A DNA stretch of 22,500 nt from Trachelipus rathkii (GCA_015478945.1 JABUQX010100207.1:1-22500), one strand, 5' to 3'; positions 11,373 to 20,614 are shown, numbered from the stretch's first letter. Program-made: numbers and translations. Notes: a model not told the origin generated them from the sequence alone.

Positions 11373-12420
11373 ATTCGCCGATGGTATATTCAATTTGCAA
11401 CTAATGGATAGGATGTCTTTGTAAAGGCAAAAAAACAGGACGGCCCAAAGTGACTGTACATAAATTATGATGTGGTAAGATCCGTATCAGGGGGCCTCGT
11501 TCCTTAACTATGAATCCTTACAAGAAATCCGTTTAACGGTAGAGCAAGTCAACGAAACTAGAAGGTGACTAAAAACGACGGATGTGGAAGGGTGTTAAGA
11601 GAAAATTAACTTTACAAATGCGTGCATTTCTGTTAATGGGCAGTTTGACATGCTTATTAAAGCCTACGTAAACTATGCTTAACTAACATCACGTGTTTTA
11701 TATACCTTTGCCTGTGTCAAGTGCTAGGTCGAGACAGATGACCTTCTGAATCGTGTAGTGTAGCGATAAGAGTTCCACAACCTTTCATCTCAGGGATATA
11801 TAGGATTGAATTAGCCAATAATTATTTAATCGTAATCTGGTGGTTTCGATAAAATCTCGCAAGATACTTGTAGAACACGAACGTGATTCCCAAAAGGTTA
11901 ACTTTTTCAGCGCCATATCCCGACGCCAGGTCTACGGACCTTTTTTTTTCGCAGAAGCAACTGTAACAGGGTTTACGCTACTATTCTCGATATAGCTAAC
12001 AACAAAATGCTACTTATTCCACTAATTATTAAAGGAATGAAGCGGTAAACTTTATAATACGGCCAGCAAGATGGAGTCACCCCTCCACATTTGGAGTCAA
12101 ATTAGTTTGCTGAAGTCAAGTGGTTGAAACGATAATTGAGATTGTGTTCATAATTAGGTACGCAGTAACGTAACAGATGAACTATTTATATATAAATATT
12201 ATGAATTTTATTTAATATCTGGAACCATCCCGGTCCCCGGACTTAACGCACCATGCGATTTCTTCCTATGGGGTTAGCCCAATTAATAAACGTACAGTAA
12301 ATTGAAAAATGCCGATTTCCTTCCATTTACTTCCGGAATCTGTTAATCACTCAATTAGTGGGAAGGATTTAGGATTATCGACTGAATGTAATCGCCTTAA
12401 GAAGGGGCATATATGAACAT
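11373..12420 (+). pseudogene. Tc1/mariner-type transposase, broken
   Basis: Family-ordered segments in different frames: IRRWYIQFATNG (11373-11408) and GCLCKGKKTGRPKVT (11411-11455), the helix-turn-helix region and GRP hinge; WKGVKRKLTLQ (11585 on); DDLLNRVV (11737-11760), then SDKS..TTFHL (11762-11791) with the first catalytic Asp at 11765-11767; EHERDSQKVNFFSAISRR (11873 on) and QVYGPFFFAEATVTG (to 11971), in one frame; VYATILDIANNK in the next frame; GQQDGVTPPH (12061-12090) with the second Asp at 12070-12072; PVPGLNAPCDFFLWG (12230-12274) with the third Asp at 12257-12259; DYRLNVIALRRGIYEH (12373-12420). The usual SPDL is changed to VPGL. The second-to-third Asp distance (about 62 codons) is longer than usual because of an AT-rich insertion near 12185-12220. 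The protein cannot be made. Confidence 0.9.
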
Positions 12421-12507
12421 ATGTATGGAAACACTCTGTTCAAATTATAATGACCTTATTCATTTATCAATTTGATGTAATGATATGCTGTTGAATTGTA
12501 TATTAAA

Positions 12508-12526
12508 GCTGTTATAATAAAGCATT
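12508..12526 (-). repeat. 3' terminal inverted repeat of the mariner-like element
   Basis: GCTGTTATAATAAAGCATT is the partner of 11012-11031. It lies about 90 bp after the last recognisable transposase codon, which is a normal position. Confidence 0.65.
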
Positions 12527-12954
12527 GAAACTGGACATTCTTTATTACCAGATAACCGTCGATTGTAGTATAGGGTATCATTTATTGTAAAAATAATAGA
12601 TAGTGATCAAACGTTGTAGAGTTAATAATCCCTTTTGAAGTTAAAGCATTTTGGTTTGAAGGTAAAATGTATTCGCAGCTAAATTTGTAGATGAATCACT
12701 TAGATTTTTTCACTTTAGTTCAGCAAATAGCAGAAAAACAAGATATCAAGTAACTAACGAAAGAAAGTTAATGTTACTCAGGGATGGAGACGGGCTAACA
12801 GTTCACTAATCGTCATTATTTTCTTTCAGCGAGGACTCAACTAAGAAATGAGAATACAGAAAAGAGAGAAACGTCATAAATCTATTGTTTCTATAAGTGG
12901 GATATTAATAAGCCTGGATAAAGTTAATAAAGTTCCGGGCGATGTTTGGGATCT
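12527..12954. other. Spacer between two elements, no gene seen
   Basis: AT-rich, turning purine-rich on the plus strand after about 12830, possibly the start of the RTE-like LINE. No coding match was found. Confidence 0.5.
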
Positions 12955-13082
12955 CAGGAGAGGAGCGTGTTGGAGAGTGTTGGGATAAAAGGAAAAAGTT
13001 TGGTTATATGAATATTAGGAGTATGAATTACGATGGACTAAAATGCTGATAGAAGAGTATATTAGTTATTATAACTCGATAT

Positions 13083-13328
13083 GTGCAAACTTGTCACACG
13101 ATAACGATTGTGAGATATTATATGAAAATTGAACTTACGAGGAATAGATATCTCGTAATGACAACTATTCGTTATGGTGCGAAATTGTCCAGGCTTGAAA
13201 AGTCTGTAAGTGGTCAAAAGTTCACAGAAGAGTATGTTTTAACAGGAGTTTCATTTAGCCGTGAAGTAGGGAGCATAAGACAGACTAATCTATTAACGGT
13301 GGTAGTATCCATGGCCCACCGGATATGA
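13083..13328 (+). pseudogene. Open piece in the endonuclease region of the RTE-like LINE
   Basis: An 81-codon frame that begins with a non-initiating codon. It lies about 14 codons after the MNIRSMN motif, where the endonuclease domain should continue. I could not pick out the endonuclease catalytic motifs in it, so its link to the domain rests on position and on sharing the frame of the preceding motif. Confidence 0.4.
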
Positions 13329-14036
13329 GAAGTAAAGTGATAGACCATAAGCCGAGTATTAATAATAATAATAGAGTAAATAAAAATTCGGATGATATAA
13401 AAATGTACTTAAAAATGACCAAACTTAAAGGAAAGTCTCAATAAGTAAAACAATATTTTAGAAATTTTATTAATATAGGAAGATCAAAAAAGGAAATTAT
13501 AATATCCACAGTATTGTGAAAGGATGATATATGGGAACATTTGCCAAGGGAATAGGAAGCTCTTCTGGAAAGGAAGTGCGAAAAGTTAAGAATGAAAATA
13601 AGGAGAAATCTGCTTAGAATAATAAATAGGGATGGGTGTTTCGTATCATGTAATATGATAAAGGAATGTGTAGATGGAGGATGTGGAGGTGATAACACTT
13701 ATATATATATATATATCGAAAATCTGTACAACCATTAGGACAGTAATAGAAGAGGTGATTAGTGAATGTGTGTATGTATATTGATGGTACAAGAAGAAAT
13801 TAAGTGATATTATTATTGGAGGGAATGTAATGTCATTTTATATAGATATAGAAGGTATATATGATAATTAGGTTAGAGTGTAATACTAAGTTTGTCAAAT
13901 AGGTATATAAATCTGTAATTAATATGAAGAATTTAATTAGTTATAGATTAATTCAAAGAACAGTAGGCGAGATGGTGATGATTGATTGGATTTGTGGACG
14001 TTGTATTGTAACAAAGCGTTTATATATATAGTAGAT

Positions 14037-14603
14037 AAGGGTAATATTCCGTAGAGGTTGGAGGAGAGCTAGTAATTAAGTATTAAGCCTTATTAATATT
14101 GGGAGTAAGAGAAAATAGTAGAAACTGTATCGAATAATTATAATAGGGAATTGTTTATTGATTGTATGTTAAGGAATTAGAAATAATTATTAGCTAATGA
14201 GTTATTTACTTGGTCGAATAGAGTTAAGAGTTACGCGTAGACTAGAGGGAACCTGAGATTTAGGTGTAAATATATAATGAACTATAAGGTGGTGTTTAGA
14301 AGGGTAAGAACGGAATGGTTGATAACAAATCTTTACATGAATCATAATAGTCATGATAGAAATAATGTGATAGAGAAATAAAGAATTAAATATTGTTATT
14401 TTAAGGTCTTTGATAGTAATTGCATACAGATACGTATGAGTTTGAGATTTATATTAAGGGAGAATACAGCGGTATAGTCATGAGTGTGTATAGTGTAATA
14501 TATATATATTGAGTGATGGTGTTTAACGTATACTCATACTTAAATATGAGAATCAAAAGAGTGTAAGCGATTTTTGAGAAGCGTAGTGTTAGAATTGGAT
14601 GAG
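14037..14603 (+). pseudogene. Reverse transcriptase core of RTE-like LINE (broken)
   Basis: It contains KGNIP..LEES, the GI..L...KELEIII stretch, IEK.RIKYCYFKVFDS (about 14370-14418, resembling LYFAFVDLEKAFD, motif A), EFEIYIKGEYSGIV (motif B, where QGS has become SGI) and ESKECKRF (after motif C). Only about ten codons separate the motif-A-like and motif-B blocks, where the family has roughly fifty, so either there is an internal deletion or the motif A match is chance. The YADD box itself is not readable. Confidence 0.62.
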
Positions 14604-15302
14604 TGATAAGTGATTATTGGATATTAATATATATTATAATTAATATCATAAAGAATAGAAGGCTAAAGAGATTATAGTCTTTTATGTTGCACTAATATAT
14701 ATATACAATGTATATTATATATATCTAGATGGGTTAGAAAAAGAAATACATTTAAAAAAAATTGGTTTCGTAGTCATTAGATCAAGAAGAAAGAGATTGC
14801 GTGTTTTGAGCAGAATAATTATATTGTTTTCATGATAATTTAAATACGATATAATGCAGGTATAGAATTATAATACACGTGCTATTTTAGCGAGAGATCA
14901 CTTATGATCATAGTTAAGAAAAATATTACGTTATCTGTAGTAAATAGTTATATGAGAGGAGCGATTTCACATTTTGCATTTATATGTGCTTAGTACAAGA
15001 CTCGATTTATGAAGACGTAAATACACGTTGTTAGAAAGAATTATCGTAAGCAATGTAATCGTGAGCTCTGAGATGGTAGTGACTTGGGGCAAACAGTGAT
15101 GCAGCTTTAGTGTTTGGTCTATGGAGTGGAGAGGCACACTAAGGTTTTAGAGGAATAAGCAAAGATTTGGAAATATCAGCATGTGATTATTATACTATAA
15201 TTAAGAGGATCACACATACTATTGGTGATTTGGGGTGATTGGAATGGAGGAAAGCTCTGAATGCAGTTATTTAGGAAGTAGATATGTTAGGATTTAAAGC
15301 AA

Positions 15303-15560
15303 ATGTTCATAGAAGTGGAAGTATGGGGATCTGTGCCATATAATCACATTCACAGAGGACTGCTGATAATAAAGAGCCTTAGCTTATGCGGAGATGCTGT
15401 GGGAGGTGTTTTACTAAATATGTTTACGGTTTATACGTATTTTTCCTACAAATTCGGTAATCACGGGAAAGAGAAACCTAACAAGAATTTAAGGAACCAG
15501 GTTGTTACTCTAACGTTTCCGGTTGAGCTTGGATTCTATGCTGAAACTGGATTTTTATAG
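15303..15560 (+). pseudogene. Possible C-terminal piece of the RTE-like LINE
   Basis: An 85-codon open frame lying directly after the W.FGVIGMEE block. Its first 40 residues (EVEVWGSVPYNHIHRG, then LCGDAVGG) can be laid over the E.EG.RPRGRP..RW.D.I..DL...G end of RTE proteins, but the basic residues are mostly lost. After residue 45 nothing is recognised. It may instead be an unrelated chance frame. Confidence 0.33.
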
Positions 15561-16299
15561 TGCTGGTAATAAATGGAACTATTAAATCGGATTACACGAC
15601 TTTTTATTGTATTTTCGAATAATTAGATTGGACAAAATGTGCTTAAAGAATCGAGCACGCGTTTAGGTATTCTGTGGTATGTATATATATAGGATATATA
15701 ATATATCAAATAAAATTGAAACAGATAAATAATTGTTTATAGGTCGTATTAGGTAATGGGTGATGGTGAATGAAAAATTGTAAATCTTAGAATGGAGTAG
15801 CTAGGAGGAGAGAGGATTGAATTAACATCTAGCATTCGAATATGTGGAATTGGGATGCTTTGGCTGAAATGTTTGAGAGCGACATTGTAATATGGTCTCA
15901 AGGGCTTGAAATTAGGAAAATGGCCGGACCTATCAATATTAGAGTGGGTTGCGAGATCGTTTGTTTGTTGGGCGTGTCATTTAATAGCTACACAAGGTGT
16001 TAGCTAAGAGGAGACACTCGCAGCGGAGAAGAGAAGACGGTGTTAGAAACTAAGTTCACATAAAATTCCTGGATAAGAAGAAGGGAGTTTGTGTAGATTT
16101 TGGTGATGACAAGGACTTTTTGCATATGCATAATCGGAGTAAATTGGTGGTTTAGTATATATATGTAAGTGGCGTGAAGAAAGTGTCGCTGTCGACTCAT
16201 TGGGCCAATATGTTAGGCGTTGAATGAATTGCACACCACTATTATGCAATTTGTAAGTAACATGGGGTCACCTTCCGTATAATCCAAAGTGCGAGACGC
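15561..16299. other. No gene recognised
   Basis: G/A-rich, with overlapping minus-strand frames at 16000-16249 that show no domain. A translation near 15850-15960 (GMLWLKCL...GLKLGKW) has a faint likeness to LINE C-termini, but the closer match at 15223 makes this one redundant. Confidence 0.45.
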
Positions 16300-16850
16300 A
16301 GATTCTGTGAGCAGCGGAATTTTTTTCGTGAGCAATTTACGAGGCGGACCGACGGCATTCTGTTTACTAAATAATTTTTGATCAGACAGTTCTTAAAGTG
16401 AGGCACGTGGTTTTGGAATAAACAAGGCAGGAGATAAAAAAATCCATACAAATGTGGTTTTTATTATCAATATCTAATTTTTGATCAGGACTATGCTCAC
16501 CTTGTGGATTATGGAATGTTTAATCGATTTAGAAGAAAATTAGATTTAAAGCAACACATGCTCATACATGCAAGTCAAAAGCGTTTTAAATGTGCCGAGT
16601 GTGACTCTTATGTGATATGCTTCTCCATTTGCCTTTCTTTATTGTCTTCGGAATGTTTATATTCTCGTTTTTTCACTCTCGTCCCATCACTACTTATAAA
16701 TAAATTTCACGGTAAAGTACACGAAAGAGCAACCTATACAGTAATTTATAGGATAAATTTAACTATACGAGATTTCGTTTAGCAATATATTTTATTTAAC
16801 TAAAATTTGTGAGCTAAAATATTGACAATAATCGATAACGAACTTATTTA
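16300..16850 (+). repeat. Unnamed ~0.5-kb dispersed repeat, copy 1 (zinc-finger-bearing)
   Basis: Landmarks shared with the other copies: GTTTACTAAATAATTTTTGATCAGACAGTT (read here in parts, about 16360-16395); CACGTGGTTTTGGAATAAA (about 16405-16423), identical in the inverted copy 2 apart from strand; GGTTTTTATTATCA (about 16456); CGATTTAGAAGAAAATTAGA plus TTTAAAGC (16525-16552); AGAGCAACCTAT (about 16725); and TTTCGTTTAGCAAT...AAAATTTGTGAGCTAAAAT (16773-16821). It forms a head-to-head inverted pair with copy 2. Unlike the others, its centre encodes a zinc-finger-like stretch. Confidence 0.75.
16489..16611 (+). pseudogene. C2H2 zinc-finger fragment, possible exon
   Basis: The frame from 16489 reads through FRRKLDLKQHMLIH, then ASQKRFKCAECD. 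This matches the C2H2 layout F-x5-L-x2-H-x3-H, the linker H-T-G-E-K-P-F (here HASQKRF), and the C-x2-C of a second finger. The two Cys of the first finger are absent in this frame; CSPC occurs upstream in another frame (16494-16505) but about 13 bp too far. The stretch is preceded by a pyrimidine-leaning tract ending in CAG (16486-16488) and followed by GTGATA (16612), so a 123-bp phase-0 exon with weak splice sites is possible. No His pair follows the second CxxC. Such fingers bind nucleic acid in transcription factors. It lies inside a dispersed repeat, so a captured or chance piece is also possible. Confidence 0.48.
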
Positions 16851-16854
16851 AGGC

Positions 16855-17345
16855 ATTTTTCTCACTAAATTTCGTTAGCAAAAGTGCAAAATGAAAACGC
16901 CATTTTAGCACAAATTTAGTAAATTGCTAACGAAACGTTAGTATTTCCTAAATTCTGGTAGGTTGCTCTTCTCTCAACGTTAGTCTTTACTCTAGTAAAT
17001 TTTTTAGTAGTAAAATAAAGTTTTAACGAAAAAATGTAAACAAATATAGATTAAGCGGCTGAGTAGTTCACTGAATGATTTTGATGTATTAGTTTTCATT
17101 CAAATTAATGGAAATTAGCTTTATAATTTAATTTTAACTTCCAAATACGAATAAACTACCGGATCTATCAATAAGTATTAGATTAACAATTATTTTAGTG
17201 ATAAAAACCATTTTTATCTTTTTTATAAATTTTATTCCAAAACCACGTGCTTCAATTTTGAAACAGCTGATCAAAATTTTTGTAAACAATCGGTCGATTA
17301 ATGCCCAAAATTCGTGCTAAAAATCCATGGGATTATTAATTTTCT
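16855..17345 (-). repeat. Unnamed ~0.5-kb dispersed repeat, copy 2
   Basis: Inverted relative to copy 1. It begins with the terminal block TTTCGTTAGCAAAAGTGCAA (16870-16889), carries CTAACGAAACGTTAG (a perfect 6-bp-arm palindrome, 16927-16941), and reaches TTCCAAAACCACGTGC (17234-17249), the complement of copy 1 at about 16405-16420, then GTAAACAATCGGTCGATTAA. It has no zinc-finger reading; the corresponding place is AT-rich. Confidence 0.75.
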
Positions 17346-17776
17346 TATTATAGCGTTAGCACAAATGCAAAATGGAAAATAGCTTTTGCCAACCAAATTG
17401 GTGCTTACCTATATTAGAATTTTTAAGTAAAAATGCTAACTGAAAAATATGTAAACAATAATAAGAATTGGCGTATATATTGCGTTATAGTAGTACGTTC
17501 GTGATTGATAATGAATGTTTCCATTCATTTAGAAATTACAGCTTTAAATCTAATTCTTCCACATACGATATAATCACCATTCAAACAATTAGTTGATTCA
17601 AATTATTTTTAATATTAAATATAAACATGGTTTAATTATTTTTATTAATATTTTTTGTTTATATCCAAAACAGTGCTCATTAGAACAGCTTGATATCGTA
17701 ATATAATTTTTATGTAACAAAATTCTTTTATTTGCCCATATATTACGTTAGCTAAAACTGGTACTATTAAGCATTT
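17346..17776 (-). repeat. Unnamed ~0.5-kb dispersed repeat, copy 3
   Basis: Tandem with copy 2 at a period of about 440-480 bp. It repeats GCGTTAGCACAAATGCAAAA (17353-17372), ATGTAAACAATAATA (about 17448), TTCCATTCATTTAGAAATTA (17519-17538), and AAACAGTGCTCATT (about 17668), in the same order as copy 2. Confidence 0.7.
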
Positions 17777-17840
17777 CTTATTCACTAGACGTTTAGCAAC
17801 AAATGCATATTAACGAAAAAACGGTTTATTCTTCATCCCC
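17777..17840 (-). repeat. Unnamed dispersed repeat, copy 4 (start only)
   Basis: Only the terminal block is present: TTCACTAGACGTTTAGCAAC followed by AAATGCATATTAACGAAAAA. After this the sequence diverges, so the tandem is cut here. Confidence 0.55.
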
Positions 17841-18047
17841 ACACTTTCTAAAACTACAAAATTGTAAAAATTAGGGATGGTTCCTGATAATCTTAATTAT
17901 AATATTGATTTAAACTCGATATTATAATAAAATATTCATTATCGACATCATTCTAGTATATTATGCAAGCCAGATTATAATATCGATATTTCGATATAAA
18001 TTTCTGATATTTATCGATATATCATAGTTTGATCCTTACTATAAATC

Positions 18048-18550
18048 CCAATAATATATATTTTATAGTTTTAATATATATTATATTATTATATATTATT
18101 ATATTATTATATCTATATAATTATATTATATAATATATATATATATATATAATATAATATTAATATATATATGTTATTATATAATATATATATATATATA
18201 TAGTATTATATGATAATATATATTATATATATATTAATATATATAATATATATATAATTATATATATATATATATATATTATATTATTATATTATATATA
18301 TAATCAATTAATATATTAATTATATTATATATATTAATAATATATATATATTAAATTTAATTAATATTTATATATATATATATAAATAATATATTAATGT
18401 ATATATTTATATATATATTGTATATTATATATAATATATAATATATTATATTATATATTATATATATATATTATTTAATATATATTAATAGATATATAAT
18501 ATATAAAAATATAATTTTTAAAATTATAAATTTATTATAATATATATTTG
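18048..18550. repeat. Long (TA)n array
   Basis: About 500 bp of TA, TTA and TAA tracts with almost no G or C. It is the longest dinucleotide-type array in the window and is prone to slippage and mis-assembly. Confidence 0.95.
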
Positions 18551-18612
18551 CTAATGATAACGAAATGTTAGTCAAATTAAATTTATATTTACAGGTAGAC
18601 ATGTCTTACCTA
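18548..18612. repeat. Fragment related to the dispersed repeat, between TA arrays
   Basis: TTTGCTAATGATAACGAAAT plus GTTAGTC resembles the terminal GCTAACGAAACGTTAG block of the 0.5-kb repeat. It is followed by AGACATGTCT, a perfect 10-bp palindrome (18597-18606). It is a short island between arrays. Confidence 0.45.
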
Positions 18613-18677
18613 ATATATATCTATATATATATATATATATTTATATATATAATTAATTAATTTATATAATAATTATA

Positions 18678-18715
<38 letters not shown>

Positions 18716-18930
18716 TTATTTATATATTATAATATAATTAAAAAATATGCCTTCTCAGATTAAGCGACGCTACACATAGTTTAAAACAACGAAAGCTCCC
18801 AGCAAAAATAACTGTCCATGCTAAGAAATATTCTTGTTATATATAATATTAATAATTTAAAAGAAAATACTTTATATATATAATATATAATAATATATAT
18901 ATATTATATATATATTATAGTATAAGTAAT
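18613..18930. repeat. (TA)n arrays with a short unique island
   Basis: TA tracts at about 18613-18740 and 18838-18930 flank about 95 bp of mixed sequence (18745-18837) that holds no recognisable feature. Confidence 0.85.
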
Positions 18931-19311
18931 ATTATAATAATGTTGTATTTTATTACTGTATAATAAATGGTTTAAAAATAGATGAAAGGATATTATATTG
19001 ACTGGTATTTTTTAGTAATAAATAAATATAAATAAATTAAGAAAATGTTCATTTTATAAGAAAATGATTTTACTCACGGATATTACGTTAAGTTCTTTTT
19101 CCTTTGAAATTAAAAAGAATGTTTATTTTTTTTTTAATAAAAGTTTTAAAGCTTTGAAAATGATGTGGTATGTTGCTGGTAAGTGCTTCTTACACTTCGT
19201 GACTCAACTCACGAAAATACATTGAAAATAATTAATTTAAAATATCGGCTATTTCACAATAGAAAGATGACAGCTTTTCAAACTTTCAAATTCACTCGAC
19301 TGATTTTTGTA
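18931..19311. other. AT-rich spacer, no gene seen
   Basis: About 380 bp without a supported feature. The open frame starting at 19183 runs into the TA array and encodes Tyr/Ile there. Confidence 0.6.
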
Positions 19312-19452
19312 ATGTTATATATATATATATATTATATATATATATATATATATATTATAATAAGTATATATATATATTATATATATAATTATATTATTTA
19401 GACCTTATATATATATATATTATTATATATTAATATTAATAATATATATACA
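19312..19452. repeat. (TA)n array
   Basis: TA tracts with small interruptions, ending where direct repeat A starts at 19453. Confidence 0.9.
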
Positions 19453-19575
19453 GAAACATTAGAAAAATAGAGCAGTAAAAAGCCACATGGTCTATCGAGA
19501 CTGTCCAGTCAAGCACAGAACCAAGTCAAACAACATGTTCATGTGCAAGTCCCAAAAAACCCTAGGGTTGTCATA
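19453..19575 (+). repeat. Direct repeat A
   Basis: Similar to 20121-20255, about 670 bp downstream, in the same direction. Shared strings: ACATTA(A)GA..AATAGA..CAGTA, GCAGTAAAAA.CCACATGG, CTATCGAGA, CCAGTCAA, and a closing AGGGTTGTCATAA (AGGGATTGTCATAA in B). The family is unknown. Confidence 0.7.
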
Positions 19576-19682
19576 ACTAAACACAAGAATACACAATTAA
19601 GTCTAAAACATGCTCTACCAAATCCACAAAACACCCGAGGGCTTGTCTATATTCATACACAGTCTACAACTAAAACTAAACC
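19533..19682 (+). repeat. Two 75-bp tandem units
   Basis: Unit 1 (19533-19607) and unit 2 (19608-19682) both start with ACATG and contain AA.TCC(C/A)..AAAA.CCC.AGGG.TTGTC about 15-40 bp in, followed by an A/C-rich half ending in AACTAAA or GTCTAAA. A third partial unit starts at 20213 (ACATGC...CCACAAGCACGCAGGG) inside direct repeat B. Confidence 0.6.
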
Positions 19683-19851
19683 ATTTATACATCTAAGAAA
19701 TTATACATGCTAACCATACAGCTATATAACATGCATTATCCTTAATAACTAAGTATAAGAACCTGCCAATTTGGCTTAGTCAAAAATATACTATGTGAGA
19801 CCCAAACCATCCAATTAAACAACTATACTGAATGAATGCTTTTTTATACAG

Positions 19852-19956
19852 GATGGCATGCTTTCTAATATGCTCCTGGTCACCTGTCCATTCGGCTACT
19901 ATGAAGAATTTAATTGGTTTCTGTATAGGCCACTATTGAAGTGTAATTCAATATAA
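19852..19956 (+). other. Possible small exon, unidentified
   Basis: A good acceptor-like sequence (GCTTTTTTATACAG, ending at 19851) precedes a 34-codon open stretch that reads DGMLSNMLLVTCPFGYY then EEFNWFLYRPLL and stops at 19954-19956. Its composition is richer in G/C and more protein-like than its surroundings. No domain was recognised, and no convincing upstream exon or downstream donor was found. It may be a terminal exon, a fossil of one, or chance. Confidence 0.25.
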
Positions 19957-20120
19957 ACTTAATCGTAGGCTAACTTTTTAGGCTTATTAATAAATATTTA
20001 AAACATATTTTTTAAGTTTTAACTTGGTTCTAACTTAAATGCTATAGGACGTAAGGCCAGGGCCATTATGCTTATTTATCACTAACTTTACGCCTATCTT
20101 CAATTTCTATCACGAAAAGG

Positions 20121-20255
20121 ACATTAAGACATTAAGAAAATAGACAGTAAGAAGTAGAGACAGTAAAAATCCACATGGGCCTATCGAGATGTTCCCAGTC
20201 AACCACTACCCAACATGCTATGCGAATTCCACAAGCACGCAGGGATTGTCATAAT
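20121..20255 (+). repeat. Direct repeat B
   Basis: Partner of 19453-19575. Here GACATTAAGACATTAAGAAA shows a short internal duplication at the start. The copy ends in GGGATTGTCATAA, at the point where a (TA)n array begins. Confidence 0.7.
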
Positions 20256-20450
20256 ATATATATACTATATAGTATATGTATATATATATATATAATCTAT
20301 ATTATATATATATATATTATATATACGTTATATATATATTATATATATACGTATATATATATATATATATATATATATAACTATATATATATATATTATA
20401 TATATACGTATTATATAATATATATATAATAATCTATATATATATATATA

Positions 20451-20493
<43 letters not shown>

Positions 20494-20500
20494 TATTCTG
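20252..20500. repeat. (TA)n array at the LINE 3' end
   Basis: About 250 bp of TA with ACG interruptions. On the minus strand it follows directly after the C-terminal end of the Jockey/I-group element, so it may have grown from that element's 3' tail. The plus-strand frame 20175-20429 translates it as Tyr/Ile and is not a gene. Confidence 0.92.
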
Positions 20501-20614
20501 TTGGCCCCCGCCGCTTCCCTCATACAAAAAGCGGGTGACCTCGGGAAATTTTGCCACCACTGCGGGTCGGGCGACAGATCTGTTAAAAAAAAGTGTCTCG
20601 AAGTAACGACTAAT

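Larger units (their letters stand above)
11012..12526 (+). mobile_element. Decayed Tc1/mariner-superfamily DNA transposon
   Basis: About 1.5 kb, bounded by an inverted repeat (11012-11031 and 12508-12526) and containing a broken DDE/D transposase. The protein type is the one with IRRWY..QF...G.CKGK..GRP at the N-terminus and (S)PDL.P.DFFLWG at the third catalytic residue, which is common in arthropods and other invertebrates. Such elements move by cut-and-paste into TA sites. No clean TA duplication is visible at the borders, so the exact ends are uncertain. Stops and frameshifts throughout make it non-autonomous. Confidence 0.9.
12955..15440 (+). mobile_element. RTE-like LINE remnant, strongly decayed
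   Basis: A plus-strand, purine-rich 2.5-kb tract whose translations match an RTE-type endonuclease/RT protein in order. MNIRSMNYDGL (13008-13040) sits where the endonuclease begins (family W-N-[VI]-R-S/T-[ML]). GNIP.RLEES (14040-14069) is the start of RT. GVRENSRNCIE and GIVY.LYVKELEIII (14102-14190) fit the NYRGIKLL...K..E..I stretch. EFEIYIKGEYSGIVMSVYS (14438-14494) fits EFEVKVGVHQGSVLSP. ESKECKRFLRS (14550-14582) follows motif C. LVYGVE (about 15113-15130) and W.FGVIGMEE (15223-15252) fit the LYG.E and RWFGHV.RMEE C-terminal boxes. EVEVWGSVP (about 15315-15341) may be the last conserved block. Stops are everywhere. Each match is weak; the order and spacing carry the call. Confidence 0.72.

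Noticed and set aside
13438..13698. 86-codon minus-strand frame as a gene
   Set aside because: It is antisense within the RTE-like LINE tract and Ser/Phe/Ile-rich, as expected from the complement of purine-rich sequence.
15841..15990. A second C-terminal match to LINE proteins (GMLWLKCL...GLKLGKW)
   Set aside because: The W.FGVIGMEE block at 15223 is a better match and at the expected distance from the RT; this one needs no explanation beyond chance.
16000..16451. Three overlapping minus-strand frames (66-69 codons)
   Set aside because: No recognisable domains; partly antisense to the dispersed repeat copy 1.
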